Positions 8,534-16,760 of a stretch of DNA of 64,000 bases are shown here, piece by piece. The position numbers and the translations under genes are program-made. Under the pieces are notes generated by a model. The model ran no database searches and was not told the DNA's origin. It was given only the letters and a program-made list of their open reading frames with translations. Source of the stretch: Irineochytrium annulatum (Eukaryota; Chytridiomycota; Chytridiomycetes; Chytridiales; Chytridiaceae); contig JADGJL010000001.1 in the NCBI GenBank assembly GCA_027600665.1, positions 423,797-487,796 on the forward strand, written 5' to 3'. Positions within the stretch are counted from its first letter, which is position 1, and each line of letters starts with the position of its first letter.

Positions 8534-8578
8534 CGGTAGGTATAGTGTGTATATATAATATACACACTATACCTACCG
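8534..8578. promoter_or_regulatory. 45-bp near-perfect palindrome, likely YtrA-type operator
   Basis: Two exactly complementary 21-base arms (8534-8554 and 8558-8578) around a 3-base centre. The core AGTGTGTATA...TATACACACT matches the AGTGTA...TACACT symmetry reported for YtrA-family operators. It lies 33 bases upstream of the regulator's proposed start, where the operon promoter must be. Confidence 0.8.
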
Positions 8579-8650
8579 ATGGTCAATCTTTTTTCACATT
8601 ATTCTCAATTCTGATTCGATCCATAGACATGGGCTGGCAAATCTGGACGA

Positions 8651-8687
8651 CAAAAAAGAGGACGTCAGTTTCCTGTTCGTCCTCTTG
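8651..8687 (-). terminator. terminator of the sigma factor-clpP operon
   Basis: On the minus strand AAGAGGACG pairs with CGTCCTCTT across a 13-base loop, followed by TTTTGTC. Confidence 0.85.
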
Positions 8688-8729
8688 GTTAATCAAGCCC
8701 GAAAGGTCACATGACCCTCCGGGCTACTG

Positions 8730-9311
8730 TTATGAGCTGGATATGACTTTATCCACCAATCCATATTCGACTGCTTCAGCAGCAGTCAGGAAATAATCTC
8801 GATCTGAGTCCTTCTCAATCCGCTCAATCGACTGTCCTGTATGTTCGGCTAACAGCTTGTTAAGACGTTGACGATGTTGAATGATGCGGTTAGCATGAAT
8901 CAGCATATCCGACGCCTGCCCTCGCGTACCGCCATGTGGCTGATGGATCATGATCTCACTGTTTGGCAATGCCATACGTTTACCTTTTGTTCCACCCACC
9001 AGCAATATTGTGCCAAAGCTTGCCGCCATACCTGTACAGATCGTGGAGATATCCGGCTTCACGAATTGCATCGTGTCATAGATCGAAAATCCCGCGGTCA
9101 CCGACCCACCAGGGCTGTTAATGTACATCTGAATATCTTTCTCCGGGTCCTCGGCAGTCAAAAATAACAACTGAGCCACAATGGCATTTGCCATCTGATC
9201 TTCAATCTCCCCGGAAACCATAATAATTCGGTCTTTGAGCAAACGTGAATAAATATCATAACTCCGCTCACCACGAGCGGTCTGTTCCACTACATAGGGT
9301 ACTACATTCAT
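8730..9311 (-). CDS. clpP: ATP-dependent Clp protease proteolytic subunit (ClpP-type)
   Basis: 193 residues, the family's normal length. The catalytic serine is in GMAASFG (about residue 97), the histidine in MIHQPHGG (about 122) and the aspartate in DSDRDYF (about 171). An [11 protein letters not shown] oxyanion strand is present. ClpP forms the two-heptamer chamber fed by ClpX/ClpC. Relative to the housekeeping form, the stretch after the serine ([14 protein letters not shown]) and [11 protein letters not shown] differ. It could therefore be an accessory paralogue, but the window cannot show whether a second copy exists. AAGGAGG precedes the ATG. It follows the sigma-factor gene by 18 bases, so the two are probably co-transcribed. 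Confidence 0.9.
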   Translation of the reverse strand: MNVVPYVVEQTARGERSYDIYSRLLKDRIIMVSGEIEDQMANAIVAQLLFLTAEDPEKDIQMYINSPGGSVTAGFSIYDTMQFVKPDISTICTGMAASFGTILLVGGTKGKRMALPNSEIMIHQPHGGTRGQASDMLIHANRIIQHRQRLNKLLAEHTGQSIERIEKDSDRDYFLTAAEAVEYGLVDKVISSS

Positions 9312-9329
9312 GTGTGTCGCCTCCTTGGT

Positions 9330-10199
9330 TTAGGCAACCATGTTGACCGTGTACCCACCTCCATACGACATCGCATTCGTTCCGGAAGCGGCGTACCCGT
9401 ACATCACTGGCTGCATGGATGGAGACGGCAGAGTCTGCTGCAAAATGCTGCCGGCCACAGCCATCGGATCATCGGTCCGATTCAGGCACAGATCAATGAT
9501 GCGCGCGGTATCTCCCGTGCGGAATGCCAGCAGATAGCTGCGCAGCTCCTGTTGATTGTCCTCCACTGCGCCCTCTTCATACTTCAATTCAGCGTCCGAT
9601 TGTTCCAACCTGTGCCTCACCTCAGCTATGGCTGAACGGGCACGACTTAATGCTGCTTTCACAGCGCCTTCTGTCGTCTCCAGCATATCCGCAGTCTCTG
9701 CCGCCTTATAACCCATTAATTCACGCAATACATATATGGCTCGCTGCCAGGGTGGTAATTCACTAATTAATAACTGAACAGCAGATTCTAGCTCTTCAAA
9801 ATGCTCTTCCTCTGCGAACTCTCGCATAACAGGCTTCAAGCCATCCAATATGGAATGCAATCTCTGTTGCTTCCGAAGCATATCAATCCAGCTGTTGCGA
9901 GCAATTCGGATCAGATAAGCTTCCCAGTTCATCTCTTTCGTCGTCTCGGAAGATTGCACCGCCGTGGACGACAATACTTTGAGACAGGTATCCTGAACCA
10001 AGTCCTCGGTCTCGGGTACAGATCTGGTCAGGGATAAGCAATACGCATATAACGGACCCATCAGGTCGGTTAAGACGGCATGAATGTCCTGGTTAACTGG
10101 ATGTCCGGCGATATCACCGGATTCCAGATCAGGTTTATTTTTTAGTTCATCCTCTTGTGGTCTGTTCATGCGGCAATTCACGGACTTCACAAAGGCCAT
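9330..10199 (-). CDS. ECF-like RNA polymerase sigma factor with C-terminal extension
   Basis: 289 residues. A region-2 domain lies at about 40-110 (LYAYCLSLTRSVPETEDLVQD, then WIDMLRKQ) and region 4 at about 135-190 (LPPWQRAIYVLREL, then ETTEGAVKAALSRAR). A further 75 residues start QELRSYLLAFRTGDTARI, which resembles the SnoaL-like extension of ECF41/SigJ-type factors but is shorter and ends in a glycine/tyrosine-rich tail (MSYGGGYTVNMVA). Such extensions can replace a separate anti-sigma factor, and none is adjacent. The ATG at 10199 follows GGGGGG, which is locked in a GGGGGCCCCC palindrome. ClpP is encoded directly downstream. Confidence 0.85.
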   Translation of the reverse strand: MAFVKSVNCRMNRPQEDELKNKPDLESGDIAGHPVNQDIHAVLTDLMGPLYAYCLSLTRSVPETEDLVQDTCLKVLSSTAVQSSETTKEMNWEAYLIRIARNSWIDMLRKQQRLHSILDGLKPVMREFAEEEHFEELESAVQLLISELPPWQRAIYVLRELMGYKAAETADMLETTEGAVKAALSRARSAIAEVRHRLEQSDAELKYEEGAVEDNQQELRSYLLAFRTGDTARIIDLCLNRTDDPMAVAGSILQQTLPSPSMQPVMYGYAASGTNAMSYGGGYTVNMVA

Positions 10200-10202
10200 A
10201 TC

Positions 10203-10212
10203 GGGGGCCCCC
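10203..10212. promoter_or_regulatory. GGGGGCCCCC palindrome covering the sigma-factor ribosome binding site
   Basis: The only purine-rich Shine-Dalgarno candidate for the sigma gene (GGGGGG at 10208-10213, minus strand) is followed at once by CCCCC. In mRNA the site is self-complementary and may be hidden in a hairpin or by dimerisation. Confidence 0.45.
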
Positions 10213-10311
10213 CTTTGCTGGTTCCTGATTATTGTGACTCACACTATGTAAACGAAGAACCTCCTCCAAAGGATACGCTCTTCTAAAATCATTTTTTCCC
10301 TGCTCCCACTT

Positions 10312-11106
10312 TTAAGTACGAAGGGTTCCAAGCGGCACTTTCATCCCGGTAAGAGCAATCGTAATGCCTTGATCCAGATTATAATTCTGGCGTACATCAA
10401 CGTCATGGGACATATGTGTAAAATAGGTATGACCCGGTTTCAGTTCCCGCAGCAGCTCCTGTGCCTCGCGCATATCGTACACGGAACGTGTGGAGAATTC
10501 CGCATGTTCATGTACAAAGCTTGTTCCCAGCACCAGCATATCCAATCCGTGTAGCGGCTCTTTCTCGGATTCCTTCAGGTCAATGGCATCTGAACAGTAC
10601 GCCCAGCTATACCCAACCCGATCCAGCCGATACGCGTACGAATACCCGTTATGCCCATGGCACACTTTCCAGGAATTCACCTTCCATCCCCCGAGTTCAA
10701 TATCATCATCCGTTTCCAGAAAGTCCATATGACGCCCCAACCAGGGAAACTGTCCCTGAATGGTGGATATCACTTCACGTGGTGCATACAAACGTCCCTT
10801 TACACCCAACCAGCGGCACGCATCTGCCCATTCCGGCAATCCTCCAATATGGTCAAAATGGGCATGCGTGATGAGCAGCGTATGCACCATACGCAATCCC
10901 TGATCCTCCATCTGTGATCTCCAGTCCGGCCCGCAGTCGATCATGAATTGTTCACTCGCACCATCGCCATCATAGTCAATCAGAACAGAGGAACGTTTCC
11001 GTTTATTCTCTCCCGTAAGCCTCGCCTCTGTACACACTTCGCAATCGCAATACACACGTGGAACGCCCATCGCATCGCCAGTGCCCAGAAATGTTAGCTG
11101 ATTCAA
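10312..11106 (-). CDS. PhnP-like metallo-beta-lactamase fold phosphodiesterase
   Basis: 264 residues from a TTG at 11106 that has GGGGGGAA 6 bases upstream. The frame stays open further upstream, but those residues are not family-like. It begins NQLTFLGTGDAMGVP and then has YCDCEVCTEAR, the cysteine-containing signature of PhnP phosphoribosyl cyclic phosphodiesterases. The metal motif HAHFDHIGG is at about 75-83, with later histidines in VCHGHNGYSY and THMSHD. PhnP opens 5-phosphoribosyl 1,2-cyclic phosphate. No other phosphonate gene is nearby, so the true substrate may be another cyclic phosphodiester. Confidence 0.85.
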   Translation of the reverse strand: MNQLTFLGTGDAMGVPRVYCDCEVCTEARLTGENKRKRSSVLIDYDGDGASEQFMIDCGPDWRSQMEDQGLRMVHTLLITHAHFDHIGGLPEWADACRWLGVKGRLYAPREVISTIQGQFPWLGRHMDFLETDDDIELGGWKVNSWKVCHGHNGYSYAYRLDRVGYSWAYCSDAIDLKESEKEPLHGLDMLVLGTSFVHEHAEFSTRSVYDMREAQELLRELKPGHTYFTHMSHDVDVRQNYNLDQGITIALTGMKVPLGTLRT

Positions 11107-11162
11107 TCTGCATTCCCCCCTGAATTCATGATATGTAAATTGTAATCGTGCACCTCTATTTT

Positions 11163-11222
11163 TGCAAAAAAAAGACCATCCCGCAGCAGTTATGCACTGC
11201 AATTCAGGACAGTCTGTGGTCT
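11163..11222 (-). terminator. terminator after the 148-residue protein gene
   Basis: On the minus strand an outer AGACCA/TGGTCT pair encloses a second GCAGT/ACTGC hairpin and is followed by a run of seven T. Confidence 0.7.
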
Positions 11223-11300
11223 GACTGTTCACCGTCAGACTTCATCTCCGTGCTTCGCTCCATTCGGGAGCGTTCAACTCATATGAATTCAATGCTCGAA

Positions 11301-11747
11301 CTACACCAGTGCGCGCAGCTTCAATGTCAATTCCTTACCCGCAGGTACATCCTTCGACTCCGTAATCACCCAGTTCGACGCAAGTCGCTTCGCCAGCACC
11401 TCTGCCTGCTCCGGTTTCAACTGTAATCCGGTAACGATTCCTTCACCCACCGTGAAGTCTTTCTCTGGCTGCACCTTAAAGGCCTTTTCCAACCAAATTC
11501 CGAGCCCACCACGCGTGTTAAAGGTAATCCGGTAGCCGTCTTTCACTGCTGTCTCCAGATTTTCACCGTGCTCGTCCGCATACGAGAAAAATTCATTATA
11601 TCGGTATTCCTCTTCAGACACTGCGTCAAAAGCGGAAACGTCTTTGGCTTGAATGGCTTTTAAAATATCTTCCTCGGACATCCCCTTACCGCGGGCCTGC
11701 TCCAGTCGAATCGCTGTACTTTGGGATAATTTAATCTCTGAACTCAT
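11301..11747 (-). CDS. conserved hypothetical protein, 148 residues
   Basis: I do not recognise the family. The protein starts MSSEIKLSQSTAIRLEQARGKGMSEEDILKA (helical), followed by a domain rich in charged and aromatic residues (EEEYRYNEFFSYADEHGENLE) and a C-terminal part with strand-like segments (YRITFNTRGGLGIWL, KELTLKLRALV). There is no signal peptide or membrane segment, so it is cytosolic. ATG at 11747 is chosen because AGGAAGG lies 11 bases upstream, while a GTG at 11756 sits almost on it. It is monocistronic, with its own terminator. Confidence 0.7.
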   Translation of the reverse strand: MSSEIKLSQSTAIRLEQARGKGMSEEDILKAIQAKDVSAFDAVSEEEYRYNEFFSYADEHGENLETAVKDGYRITFNTRGGLGIWLEKAFKVQPEKDFTVGEGIVTGLQLKPEQAEVLAKRLASNWVITESKDVPAGKELTLKLRALV

Positions 11748-11821
11748 CCAATTCACGCCTTCCTGTTAGTACTATGTAACAATCATGATTCAGTATACCT
11801 CTATTATATCCTATTGGCAGT

Positions 11822-11861
11822 AAAAAACCTTCATCTCTACTTCCATTGAAATGAAGGTTTA
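11822..11861 (-). terminator. terminator of the sulfate transport operon
   Basis: On the minus strand AAACCTTCAT pairs with ATGAAGGTTT, followed by a T-run, 44 bases after the sbp stop. Confidence 0.85.
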
Positions 11862-11904
11862 GTATCCACATGCTCGGTTATCTATTCGATTACATCAGCA
11901 ATAC

Positions 11905-12969
11905 TCATAATCCCGCAAGCACCTGATACCACACGCCACGTTTGGAGTACAGCGTACTGCGTACCTCGTCCCATCCACCCAGATAGTTGATATCAAATAA
12001 CCCTTCAGGTGTTGGGAATGTCGACTCCGTCTGTGCAAATACATCCGGGTCTACGGAACGAAAACCATGCTTCGCGAAAATCTGCTGTGCTTCCGGTGTA
12101 CGCAGATATGCGACAAAGGCTTCAGCCAGTTCACGATTCCCATGTTTGTCGGCATACTTATTCACCACGACTGCCGGGTTCTCAATGAGGATCGTATTTT
12201 TCGGAATAACGATGTCGTAATCTACACCTTTGGCGATCCGGGCAAGCAATTCATTTTCATATGTGACGATTACATCACCCACCCCATATTCGAATGCAGC
12301 CATCGAAGAACGCCCACTCTTGTCCAATGACTCAACGTTACGATGTACCTGTTCGAGAAAAGCTTTGGCTGCGGCAGGATCTTTCTTCCCCTCTTGCTCC
12401 TCCGACAGTTTCAATCCGGCACCATAAATGGCATTAATGTCCCATTGTGCGCCCCCGGATGTCTTTGGATTAGGGTAGAGTACCTTCACTCCCGGCTTGG
12501 TTAAATCCTGAAAATCATGAATTCCAAGCGGGTTGCCAGCTCTGGTGCCCAGAACAACAATCGAACGGGTGATCATGCCCTCATGAGGGGTCTGTTTCCA
12601 ATCAGGGCTAACCAGATCGGCTTTGACCAGCTTGTCGATATCACTCTCCATCGCAAGCAAAGCCACATCCGCCTCGAATCCACCCACGATGGCTCTTGCC
12701 TGTGTACCCGAAGCTTCATAGGACTCCTGGAAGTTAATCGTCTGTCCGGTCTTTGCCTTCCACTCTTCCTGGAACTTGGGCAGCAACTCGCCTACAGCGT
12801 CTTTTGCTACACTATAAGCACCGATCACTAGCGTATTGGATGAATCGGCACCAGCGGGCTCATTCTGTTCGCTTGACTCCTCCTGCTTGCTGCATCCAGC
12901 GGTCATGCAGACGAGCAGAAGCATGAGGGCAACATATAAAAGCATGACTTTCTTCTTCCTCGTCTGCAT
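11905..12969 (-). CDS. sbp: sulfate/thiosulfate ABC transporter substrate-binding lipoprotein
   Basis: 354 residues. The N-terminus is basic (MQTRKKK), then a hydrophobic stretch ending in a lipobox (MTAGC, Cys about 26), so it is a lipid-anchored extracellular protein. After a Glu/Ser linker comes the periplasmic-binding fold with NTLVIGAYSVAKDAVGEL, NFQESYEASGTQARA, a VLYPNPKTSGGAQWDINAIYG segment and a C-terminal FPTPEGLFDINYLGGW. These are hallmarks of Sbp/CysP, which bind sulfate without counter-ions. Unusually it is the last gene of the operon, after cysT, cysW and cysA. Confidence 0.9.
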   Translation of the reverse strand: MQTRKKKVMLLYVALMLLLVCMTAGCSKQEESSEQNEPAGADSSNTLVIGAYSVAKDAVGELLPKFQEEWKAKTGQTINFQESYEASGTQARAIVGGFEADVALLAMESDIDKLVKADLVSPDWKQTPHEGMITRSIVVLGTRAGNPLGIHDFQDLTKPGVKVLYPNPKTSGGAQWDINAIYGAGLKLSEEQEGKKDPAAAKAFLEQVHRNVESLDKSGRSSMAAFEYGVGDVIVTYENELLARIAKGVDYDIVIPKNTILIENPAVVVNKYADKHGNRELAEAFVAYLRTPEAQQIFAKHGFRSVDPDVFAQTESTFPTPEGLFDINYLGGWDEVRSTLYSKRGVWYQVLAGL

Positions 12970-12994
12970 GGGCAGCCCCCTTCTTCCACTTGAT

Positions 12995-14059
12995 CTAAAT
13001 CATCACCGGCATCGGATCTTCCTTCAGTCGGTTCTCAACCACCCAACTGTTGGAGTCATTGAACAGGTATGCACGGTGTACAAGAACGCGAATTTGTTGA
13101 CCAATCTCCAATGTCGTTTTCTCCAGGGAACGATAGGTGATTAACTTGTGCCCTTGTACATCCACCTCTACCATCCATTGACTACCGCGGAAATGAAGAT
13201 GTTTGACTGTACCTTTTTCCGTTGCAGACAACATGGTGAACTCGTTTTTCAAGCCGATCTCAATATACTCCGGTCGAATTAGCGCTTTGGTGTGTTCACC
13301 CTCGACGGCATGTTCGAATCCTTTCAACTGGGAAGCATCCTCCACAACCGTAGACTCCCCGATAAATGTAGCGACAAACGGTGTCTGCGGGTTTTTGTAG
13401 ATATCCCAAGGTGTGCCCTTCTGTTCCAGACGACCCTGGCTGATAATCATGATCTCGTCCGCCACTTCAATTGCTTCATCCTGGTCATGCGTTACAAAGA
13501 TCGAAGTGATTCCCACTCGCTCGATGAGCTCCCGTAACCATGAACGCAGTTCCTGACGGATTTTGGCATCAATGGCCGCGAACGGTTCGTCCAGCAATAA
13601 CAGCTGCGGCTCCGGGGCGAGTGCTCTGGCAAAAGCCACACGTTGACGCTGCCCACCAGACAACTGATGTGGATAGCGCTGTTCGAAACCTTTTAACCCG
13701 GTCAGTTCAACAAGTTCCATAACCCGATCACGGATCTGGGCCTTCGGTGTCTTCTTGACCTTGAGTCCAAAAGCAATATTCTCAAATACCGTCATATGTT
13801 TGAACAGGGCATAGTTCTGGAATACAAATCCGATTCCACGCTCCTGTGGAGGCAGATGGTTCACGACTTTCCCATGAAAGCGAATCTCTCCGGAACCTGG
13901 ATTCTCCAGACCCGCAAGCATCCGCAGAATGGAAGTCTTCCCGCCTCCGCTGGGTCCAAGCAGACCGATCAGATGGCCTTTGGCAATATCGAATGAGACA
14001 TCTTTTACCGCATGAAAATCACCGAAATGTTTGTTCAGATCACGGACTTCTACATGCAT
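12995..14059 (-). CDS. cysA: sulfate ABC transporter ATP-binding protein
   Basis: 354 residues. Walker A is GPSGGGKTS at about 34-42, the Q-loop is in FVFQNYALF, the signature is LSGGQRQRVAFARAL, and Walker B is LLLLDEPFAAID with an H-loop in FVTHDQDEA. The C-terminal 110 residues form a TOBE regulatory domain (VHRAYLFNDSN near the end), as in CysA. It hydrolyses ATP for the CysT/CysW channel. It starts one base after cysW ends, preceded by GGAAGTG, so it is translated from the same mRNA. Confidence 0.92.
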   Translation of the reverse strand: MHVEVRDLNKHFGDFHAVKDVSFDIAKGHLIGLLGPSGGGKTSILRMLAGLENPGSGEIRFHGKVVNHLPPQERGIGFVFQNYALFKHMTVFENIAFGLKVKKTPKAQIRDRVMELVELTGLKGFEQRYPHQLSGGQRQRVAFARALAPEPQLLLLDEPFAAIDAKIRQELRSWLRELIERVGITSIFVTHDQDEAIEVADEIMIISQGRLEQKGTPWDIYKNPQTPFVATFIGESTVVEDASQLKGFEHAVEGEHTKALIRPEYIEIGLKNEFTMLSATEKGTVKHLHFRGSQWMVEVDVQGHKLITYRSLEKTTLEIGQQIRVLVHRAYLFNDSNSWVVENRLKEDPMPVMI

Positions 14060-14060
14060 A

Positions 14061-14858
14061 TCAATGCACTTCCTTTCGCTTCTTGGCCCATTCCATCATG
14101 AGCAGCAGCCCGACGGAGAAGGTGACCAGCACCAATGCAACACCATTTGCGGCAGCCACATTAAAATTCTCAACATCCTGATACACCAAGGTTGTTGCTG
14201 TCTGCGTTTTGTTCATAATATTACCGGATACAACCAGCACTGCACCGAATTCCCCAAGTGAGCGCGCAACCGTCAAGACCAGACCATACACTACCGCCCA
14301 GCGGATCGAAGGCCATGTCACACTCCAGAACGTTCTCCAGCCGTAGGCGCCCAGTGTAGAAGCAGCCTCCTCTTGTTGAGAACCAAGTTCCTGCAGGACA
14401 GGCATAACCTCTCTGACCATCAGTGGAAAGGTAACAAATAACGTTGCGATCACCATACCCGGGAAGGCATAGACCACATTGAATCCAATCCCTTCAAAAA
14501 AAGCGCCCATAATGCTGTTAGGTCCCAACATCAACACAATCATCAAACCGCCAATGACAGGAGATACGGCATAAGGCAGGTCTACAATGCTGTTCAGCAG
14601 CCCTTTTATCCGTTCACTCAACCATCCGGCACGAACCAGATACAGAGCCATCATGATGCCAAACAATGTATTTAACAGGGTGACCACCAGGACTACCAGT
14701 CCGGTCATCATCAAAGCATGTAACGCCTCAGGGCGCATCAGCCCTTTCAGGAATCCATCTGCCCCGTCTTCAAATGCACCAATAAAAATGCGTCCAAGCG
14801 GGATGATCAGCAGTACGATAAATACCGCAAACGTCAATCCGATTAAGAGTCGTCTCAT
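14061..14858 (-). CDS. cysW: sulfate ABC transporter permease CysW
   Basis: 265 residues with six predicted membrane helices. The BPD permease loop is EEAASTLGAYGWRTFWSVTWPSIRWAV, the EAA motif that contacts CysA. It is followed by ARSLGEFGAVLVVSGNI, the sulfate/molybdate permease signature. Its ATG overlaps the cysT stop by four bases (ATGA), implying coupled translation and equal stoichiometry with CysT. Confidence 0.92.
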   Translation of the reverse strand: MRRLLIGLTFAVFIVLLIIPLGRIFIGAFEDGADGFLKGLMRPEALHALMMTGLVVLVVTLLNTLFGIMMALYLVRAGWLSERIKGLLNSIVDLPYAVSPVIGGLMIVLMLGPNSIMGAFFEGIGFNVVYAFPGMVIATLFVTFPLMVREVMPVLQELGSQQEEAASTLGAYGWRTFWSVTWPSIRWAVVYGLVLTVARSLGEFGAVLVVSGNIMNKTQTATTLVYQDVENFNVAAANGVALVLVTFSVGLLLMMEWAKKRKEVH

Positions 14859-15670
14859 CGTCTTCTCCCCCGCATCTGCACCAGATTAATCAGCCAGAGG
14901 ATCAGGAAGGAGAGCGTTAGGAGCAACACGGATACAGCAGCGGCACCCGTGGGATTATCACTTTCAATCTCCCCGTAAATAAATACGGAAGCAGTCAGTG
15001 TTCTTCCCGGAATGTTACCAGCCACCAGCACGACAGCCCCGAATTCAGCCAGTCCTCTGGAGAAAGCGAGCATCCCTCCACTGATCATGCCAGGTGCCAT
15101 GGATGGCAGAATAACCTGCATGAACGTGCGAGCCTTGGATGCCCCCATTGTGTACGAGGCCTCTTCCTCGGAAGGATCGATTTCTTCCAGCAAAGGCTGC
15201 ACCGCGCGGATCACAAACGGAAACGTGACAAAAGTCATCGCGATAACAATTGCGGGCTGGTGAAATACAATCTCAAACCCCATGGATTCTGCCAGTTTCC
15301 CGATGGCACTGACCGGACCCAATAGCAGCATAATCATCAAACCGCCCACCGCTGTTGGCAGTGCAAACGGGAGATCAACCAGACTGTTAAGAAACGATCG
15401 GCCTACAAAGCGATACCTTGTCAGCACCCAGGCAATCATTGTGCCCAGAACCACATTAATCAGCGTAGCAATCACGGCCAACCGAATCGTCAGCAGTACG
15501 GCTTTCCACGCGATGGGGTCCATAATGCTCTGAACAAAGTTGCTCCATCCTTCAGAGAAGGAATTGACGTACACACCGATGATTGGAAGTACAATAAGTA
15601 CGATAAAATATAACAATACGGTACTGCGGAATCCCCAAGTCCATCCCTTATGACGAAGAACGGTATTCAT
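14855..15670 (-). CDS. cysT: sulfate ABC transporter permease CysT
   Basis: 271 residues with six predicted helices. The first is FRSTVLLYFIVLIVLPIIGVYV. The EAA loop is EEEASYTMGASKARTFMQVILP and the family signature is SRGLAEFGAVVLVAGNIPG. It is the first gene of the operon; AGGGAACG lies 9 bases before the ATG. Upstream are a promoter candidate and an AT-rich box compatible with sulfur control. It forms the import channel with CysW, energised by CysA and fed by Sbp. Confidence 0.92.
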   Translation of the reverse strand: MNTVLRHKGWTWGFRSTVLLYFIVLIVLPIIGVYVNSFSEGWSNFVQSIMDPIAWKAVLLTIRLAVIATLINVVLGTMIAWVLTRYRFVGRSFLNSLVDLPFALPTAVGGLMIMLLLGPVSAIGKLAESMGFEIVFHQPAIVIAMTFVTFPFVIRAVQPLLEEIDPSEEEASYTMGASKARTFMQVILPSMAPGMISGGMLAFSRGLAEFGAVVLVAGNIPGRTLTASVFIYGEIESDNPTGAAAVSVLLLTLSFLILWLINLVQMRGRRR

Positions 15671-15765
15671 TGCTGCGTTCCCTCCCAGCCTCCGGCTTTA
15701 GCTCCGGTCGGCAGTCTTCCTGGCTTCAATACGACATTTTCCTAAGTTGGATGATATTACTTTAT

Positions 15766-15834
15766 TATTATTCCCATTAGTCTACTTGGTTTTGCTTTTC
15801 TGATACTTTACCAGTTTGCAGTGCTAATCGTCAA
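15766..15834 (-). promoter_or_regulatory. cysT: candidate promoter and CymR-like site of cysTWA-sbp
   Basis: On the minus strand TTGACG (15834-15829) and TAAAGT (15810-15805) are 18 bases apart. Just downstream, AACCAAGTAGACTAATGG then GAATAAT resembles the right half (ATNGGAAT) of the Firmicutes CymR sulfur-repressor box. The match is partial. No S-box riboswitch was seen here. Confidence 0.35.
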
Positions 15835-15911
15835 TGCTTTTATTGAATATAATTAGGCCAGATATAAGATCAATTAATTATAATCGCACCTGTACACTGC
15901 GAGGCCAGAAC

Positions 15912-16070
15912 AACCTTCCGATCACTGTTATCCCCAGATTTCTTTAATCCCCTTTGTATTAAAGGGGAAATCCGGTGATAAAGGTGAAGCTTATGCTTCC
16001 GAAGCAGCTTTCTTACAGAAAGCTTTTAGCTTACGCTTCTTCAGGTTATTTCTGTCCTCTCCGTTATGAG
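15912..16070 (+). repeat. structured intergenic repeat, copy B (longest)
   Basis: Full-length copy. TTATCCCCAGATTT can pair with AAATCCGGTGATAA, enclosing CCCCTTT.../...AAAGGGG. A second hairpin is GCTTTCTTACAGAAAGC, and the element closes with ACGCTTCTTCAGG and TCTGTCCTCTCCGTTA. It matches copies at 373-520 (reverse strand) and 61897-62018. It sits in the 499-base gap between cysT and yjbQ, which otherwise holds only promoters. Confidence 0.8.
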
Positions 16071-16169
16071 GCGATTTTCTTTTTTCACCTTACATATGTG
16101 GTTTGTTTGGTATGTAGTGGTTAAGGTACAATCGAGGGTAAGAACAGAGATGATAAGGAGTGATTAAAC

Positions 16170-16571
16170 ATGTTATATACGAAGAATATATCCACTTCCA
16201 CACGAGATGAAATGAAGGATATCACACGGGACGTGAAGCAGGTTGTCCAGAGTAGTGGTGTGCAGAACGGGACGGTGCTCATCTACTGCCCACATACAAC
16301 CGCGGGTATCGCCATCAACGAGAATGCAGACCCGGATGTAAAACACGATGTCTTGTTACGTCTGGACGAAGTGTATCCTTGGGAGCATCCCAAGTACCGA
16401 CATGCCGAAGGCAATACACCCTCTCACCTCAAATCAATCACAACAGGGCCATCACAGACGGTGATTATTCACGAAGGCAGGTTGCTGCTTGGCCGCTGGC
16501 AAGGCATTTATTTTTGCGAATTCGATGGACCACGTGAGCGGGAGTACTTTCTCAAAATCATGGAAGGCTAG
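16170..16571 (+). CDS. yjbQ: YjbQ family protein (UPF0047, secondary thiamine-phosphate synthase-like)
   Basis: 133 residues, the normal length. Conserved features are GTVLIYCPHTTAGIAINENADP at about 37-58, HRHAEGN-type KYRHAEGNTPSHLK near 80-93, and LLLGRWQGIYFCEFDGPR near the end. The clustered histidines and glutamate form the trimeric YjbQ active site. Some members show weak thiamine-phosphate synthase activity; the physiological role is unsettled. AAGGAG precedes the ATG by 9 bases. It is a single gene. Confidence 0.9.
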   Translation: MLYTKNISTSTRDEMKDITRDVKQVVQSSGVQNGTVLIYCPHTTAGIAINENADPDVKHDVLLRLDEVYPWEHPKYRHAEGNTPSHLKSITTGPSQTVIIHEGRLLLGRWQGIYFCEFDGPREREYFLKIMEG

Positions 16572-16620
16572 TTCCAGGCGAACAGGCCTGCATCTGTTCT
16601 TTCGTTTTTGCACACACAAA

Positions 16621-16657
16621 CAGGCGGTCCACCCTCTTACCGGGTCGGAGCCGCCTG
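16621..16657 (-). terminator. probable terminator between yjbQ and the convergent TetR gene
   Basis: CAGGCGG/CCGCCTG outer stem with an inner ACCC/GGGT stem; on the minus strand TTTGTGTG follows. A weaker AACAG/CTGTT hairpin with a TTTCGTTTTT tail at 16582-16609 could end yjbQ. Confidence 0.55.
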
Positions 16658-16760
16658 ACTTGGTCTTCTGCGCTCATTAACTTTCGCGAGACAATGTGAT
16701 AAAGAATTAAAGTTATGACAAATCACCGCCCTGAAGTGTAGGGGTGCAACAATTGCGCCA

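Noticed and set aside
15671..15911. Possible S-box (SAM) riboswitch ahead of the sulfate operon
   Set aside because: None of the conserved S-box blocks could be found, only a promoter and a partial CymR-like box.
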